A DNA stretch of 64,000 bases from Chitinophaga niabensis (lineage in GTDB: Bacteria; Bacteroidota; Bacteroidia; Chitinophagales; Chitinophagaceae). Shown piece by piece: positions 61,971 to 64,000 of this stretch; position 1 is the first letter of the stretch; each line of letters begins with the position of its first letter. The translations under genes and the position numbers were made by a program. Under the pieces are notes generated by a model that saw nothing but the letters and a program-made list of their open reading frames with translations, did not search any database and was not told the DNA's origin. The DNA lies in the NCBI RefSeq assembly GCF_039545795.1, contig NZ_CP154260.1:2361001-2425000 (forward strand), written 5' to 3'.

Positions 61971-62957
61971 ATGAAACGGATGAACCTGCTTATAACAGCC
62001 ATGTTAGCTTTGGCATTTACTACTACTCATGCACAGACAAGTAAGTTTTACATAAAAGCCGCCGGAGGTTATTTCTTCAGTGTTTCCAATGGCCAGTTCC
62101 CGGATGTAGGGCCTTATCCTCCAAGAGATCAGCACGATGTTGTGAACCCCACTACCGGCGGTATCACCACGGTTTCTGAAAAAGTACTGACCGGCTCTTA
62201 TGGAGAAGGTTTCAGGGGTGGTTTAACCCTGGGATATAACTTCAATAGGTACGTAGGTATAGAAGGTACTTTCAACTACTTCCAGAGCGTAAAGAACCTG
62301 ATGACGCGTAATGTTACCACCATCCAGGGAACTACAACAACAGTAGGGAGCGTGGAATCAAGAGGGCATGTGAATGCCATAGATTTTGCACCCAGCCTGG
62401 TGTTCAGCCCCGGTCTTGAAAAATGGAACCCTTATGTGCGTTTTGGTTTTGTAGTACCATTGTGGGGCCGCCTGAATATAGAAACGGAAGCCACCCGTAC
62501 CAGTGCTGTGCCGGGGCAACCGGCAACCGTAGTGGCACAGACGGCCATACACCGTGAGGAAGAAGTGAAGCCAAGCCCTACCATTGGATTCCAGGGAGCG
62601 TTAGGTGTTACTTATGCAGTGGCCAAACGCTTTGATATCTTCCTGGAAACAGAATACAGGAATGTACCGGTGAAGAGCAAAAGCAAAGAAGTGACCGCGT
62701 ATAATGAAGTGACCAATGTGGTGAACACCACTAACGGAACCGTGATCTCAACACAACGGAGAGGGCTGAACGATCTCAGCACTGCTGAAAGGGAAACGGA
62801 TTATGTGACCACACTGGACCAGAATTCCAATACACCCACCGGTACTGCCGGTTCTAAAACAAATTATAAGAATGATAATACACCTGCTAATGACCTGAAG
62901 TCCTATATCAATATAGGTGGTCTTGGTGCCAACCTGGGCGTACGGTTACGTTTCTGA
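61971..62957 (+). CDS. Outer-membrane beta-barrel protein, unknown function
   Basis: 328 residues from ATG 61971 (MKRMNLLITAMLALAFTTTHAQ). Barrel strands such as FYIKAAGGYFFSVSNG, FRGGLTLGYNFNRYVGIEGT, YVRFGFVVPLWGRLNIETEA, FDIFLETEYRNVPVKSKS and the end LGVRLRF form a porin- or OmpA-like barrel. A loop rich in Thr, Asn and Gly (about 270-310) is low complexity. The open frame extends upstream without a sensible start. Function unknown. Confidence 0.85.
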   Translation: MKRMNLLITAMLALAFTTTHAQTSKFYIKAAGGYFFSVSNGQFPDVGPYPPRDQHDVVNPTTGGITTVSEKVLTGSYGEGFRGGLTLGYNFNRYVGIEGTFNYFQSVKNLMTRNVTTIQGTTTTVGSVESRGHVNAIDFAPSLVFSPGLEKWNPYVRFGFVVPLWGRLNIETEATRTSAVPGQPATVVAQTAIHREEEVKPSPTIGFQGALGVTYAVAKRFDIFLETEYRNVPVKSKSKEVTAYNEVTNVVNTTNGTVISTQRRGLNDLSTAERETDYVTTLDQNSNTPTGTAGSKTNYKNDNTPANDLKSYINIGGLGANLGVRLRF

Positions 62958-62962
62958 CCGCA

Positions 62963-63847
62963 TCAGGTGCCTCGCTTGGTACGATAATGATTGGGAGAAA
63001 CACCCATCAGTTTATTGAACATCCGCGAAAAATAATAGGGATCTTCCATCCCCAGTTTATACGCTATTTCTTTCACCCGGAGATCCGTGAATATCAGGTA
63101 TTGGCATGCCTTCTGGATCTTCAGGTGATTGAAGTATTCCATAGGGGCAAAGCCCGTTTTCTTCCGGAAGATGCTGGAATAGTGGGAGGCAGACAGGTTA
63201 ACGGATTGCGCAATATTAGCCAGCGTAAGCATTTTGGACAACTGCTGTTGCATATAGTTGATAGACATTTCCACCACATCCGTACTTTGCTTTTTCTCAG
63301 AGAGGTTGAACTTATCATCATACATAAAAGAAGATAAGAAATGCCATAAACACATATTGGCATAACACAGATTATCATTCCCATAACCCCGTTCCAGGCT
63401 GGCATAGATATCTTCAAAAAGATGCAGGCGCTTTTGCTGAAAAGTAATGGTACCGCTATGCCCGCTGTGTTGCCTGATCATGGCTTCCACGATCGCATTA
63501 GCGGCAGGGCCTTTGAAATGCATCCAATAGATGGTCCAGGAATCATTTTCGTCTGCCGCATAACTATGTGCACTGCCCGCAGGGATCACTACAAAAGTAT
63601 CCGGCCCTAATGAATATTTGCGTTTACCGATCTGCGCAGTTCCCTTTCCTTCCACACAATAGATCAGGATGTTCTGATCAATACCATGAAGCCGCTGGCG
63701 GAAGTGATATTTCGCTTTGGGATAATAACCGATATCCGTCACAAAAGCTCCTTCAATGACCGGGTTGCTGACGCAGAGATCAGTGATGATCTTCCTTGGA
63801 ACAATAATGGCCCGCTGGCCTTCGAATCCTTCTTTTTTTCTTAACAT
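62963..63847 (-). CDS. AraC-family transcriptional regulator
   Basis: 294 residues. The AraC_binding cupin domain (about 35-175; QRLHGIDQNILIYCVEGKGT, YSLGPDTFVVIPAGSAHSYA) senses a ligand, probably a sugar, and the C-terminal HTH pair covers about 195-290 (LTLANIAQSVNLSASHYSSIFRKKTG, RVKEIAYKLGMEDPYYFSRMFNK). HTH2 is the canonical family signature. It converges with the barrel gene, 5 bases apart. Its targets, on the left edge of the next region, are outside the window. Confidence 0.93.
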   Translation of the reverse strand: MLRKKEGFEGQRAIIVPRKIITDLCVSNPVIEGAFVTDIGYYPKAKYHFRQRLHGIDQNILIYCVEGKGTAQIGKRKYSLGPDTFVVIPAGSAHSYAADENDSWTIYWMHFKGPAANAIVEAMIRQHSGHSGTITFQQKRLHLFEDIYASLERGYGNDNLCYANMCLWHFLSSFMYDDKFNLSEKKQSTDVVEMSINYMQQQLSKMLTLANIAQSVNLSASHYSSIFRKKTGFAPMEYFNHLKIQKACQYLIFTDLRVKEIAYKLGMEDPYYFSRMFNKLMGVSPNHYRTKRGT

Positions 63848-64000
63848 GGTCAGCCCAAATTACAATAAAAAAATCCATGAGGGAAGCTTTCATGGTAAGT
63901 TTTTGCTGGTGTAGTAAAATGTCGCCAATAAGATAATCCATCTTTTCAATCAGAATCTCTATTGAAGCGCCGGGTTTATCTTTCAATATTTGTACTCAGT

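Noticed and set aside
61812..62957. Search for umuC behind the UmuD-like gene
   Set aside because: The next gene is an outer-membrane barrel protein; no Y-family polymerase motif is present in the window.
63780..63986. Minus-strand 68-codon frame at the window end
   Set aside because: It overlaps the AraC gene start and has no recognisable features.

Overview
The window looks like a chromosomal piece of a Bacteroidota bacterium, most likely family Chitinophagaceae (Chitinophaga-like). Supporting this are two SusC/SusD pairs, STN-domain TonB receptors, FecI/FecR sigma/anti-sigma pairs, propeller-containing sensor regulators, many signal peptides ending in AQ, many lipoproteins, and the near absence of Shine-Dalgarno sequences before most genes. 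No rRNA, tRNA or CRISPR array was found.

Layout. 1-5.1 kb (minus): ECF sigma factor, FecR anti-sigma, STN-type TonB receptor, and the signal peptide of a further gene cut by the window edge. 5.2-12.6 kb (plus): a divergent second ECF sigma/FecR pair followed by SusC and SusD. 12.6-14.4 kb (minus): a visibly AT-richer trio (Crp/Fnr regulator, outer-membrane protein, DUF6326-type membrane protein). 14.4-15.2 kb: gene remnants. 15.2-20.6 kb: secreted protein, an 11-bp tandem array, an SDR oxidoreductase, an AraC regulator and a convergent propeller/LuxR regulator. 20.8-23 kb: GH16 glucanase lipoprotein and a PL14-like lipoprotein. 23-24.4 kb: a complete IS3-family (IS150-group) element sitting inside a transcription terminator. 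24.4-28.2 kb: lipoprotein, candidate small RNAs, and proBA. 28.3-32 kb: 7TM-DISM histidine kinase, VF530 protein, AraC regulator, DinB protein.

32-50.6 kb is the main polysaccharide/sugar utilisation locus. A hybrid two-component system split into two genes (propeller histidine kinase and AraC-type response regulator) lies divergent to a co-directional row: SusC, SusD, DUF3823 lipoprotein, clan GH-A hydrolase, MFS permease, a large ThuA-like/propeller/HEAT/azurin fusion, ThuA protein, Gfo/Idh/MocA oxidoreductase and a tagatose-3-epimerase-like isomerase. This gene mix suggests import of an oligosaccharide followed by redox (3-keto-type) breakdown rather than simple hydrolysis.

50.6-64 kb: DUF2207 and LemA proteins; a YycJ-type metallo-beta-lactamase nuclease with a repeat tail and a terminal QLELF sequence that looks like a beta-clamp motif; a fluoride riboswitch directly upstream of a CLC-F-type antiporter; a YncE/phosphoesterase fusion; a GH2 hydrolase; an orphan UmuD-like peptidase whose start codon lies in an 18-bp perfect inverted repeat; an outer-membrane barrel and an AraC regulator.

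Most noteworthy: the fluoride riboswitch/CLC-F pair, the clamp-motif nuclease, two short elements with full-length Shine-Dalgarno sequences and tiny reading frames (25.67 kb and 31.42 kb), the IS in a terminator loop, and the azurin-fused sugar-locus protein.
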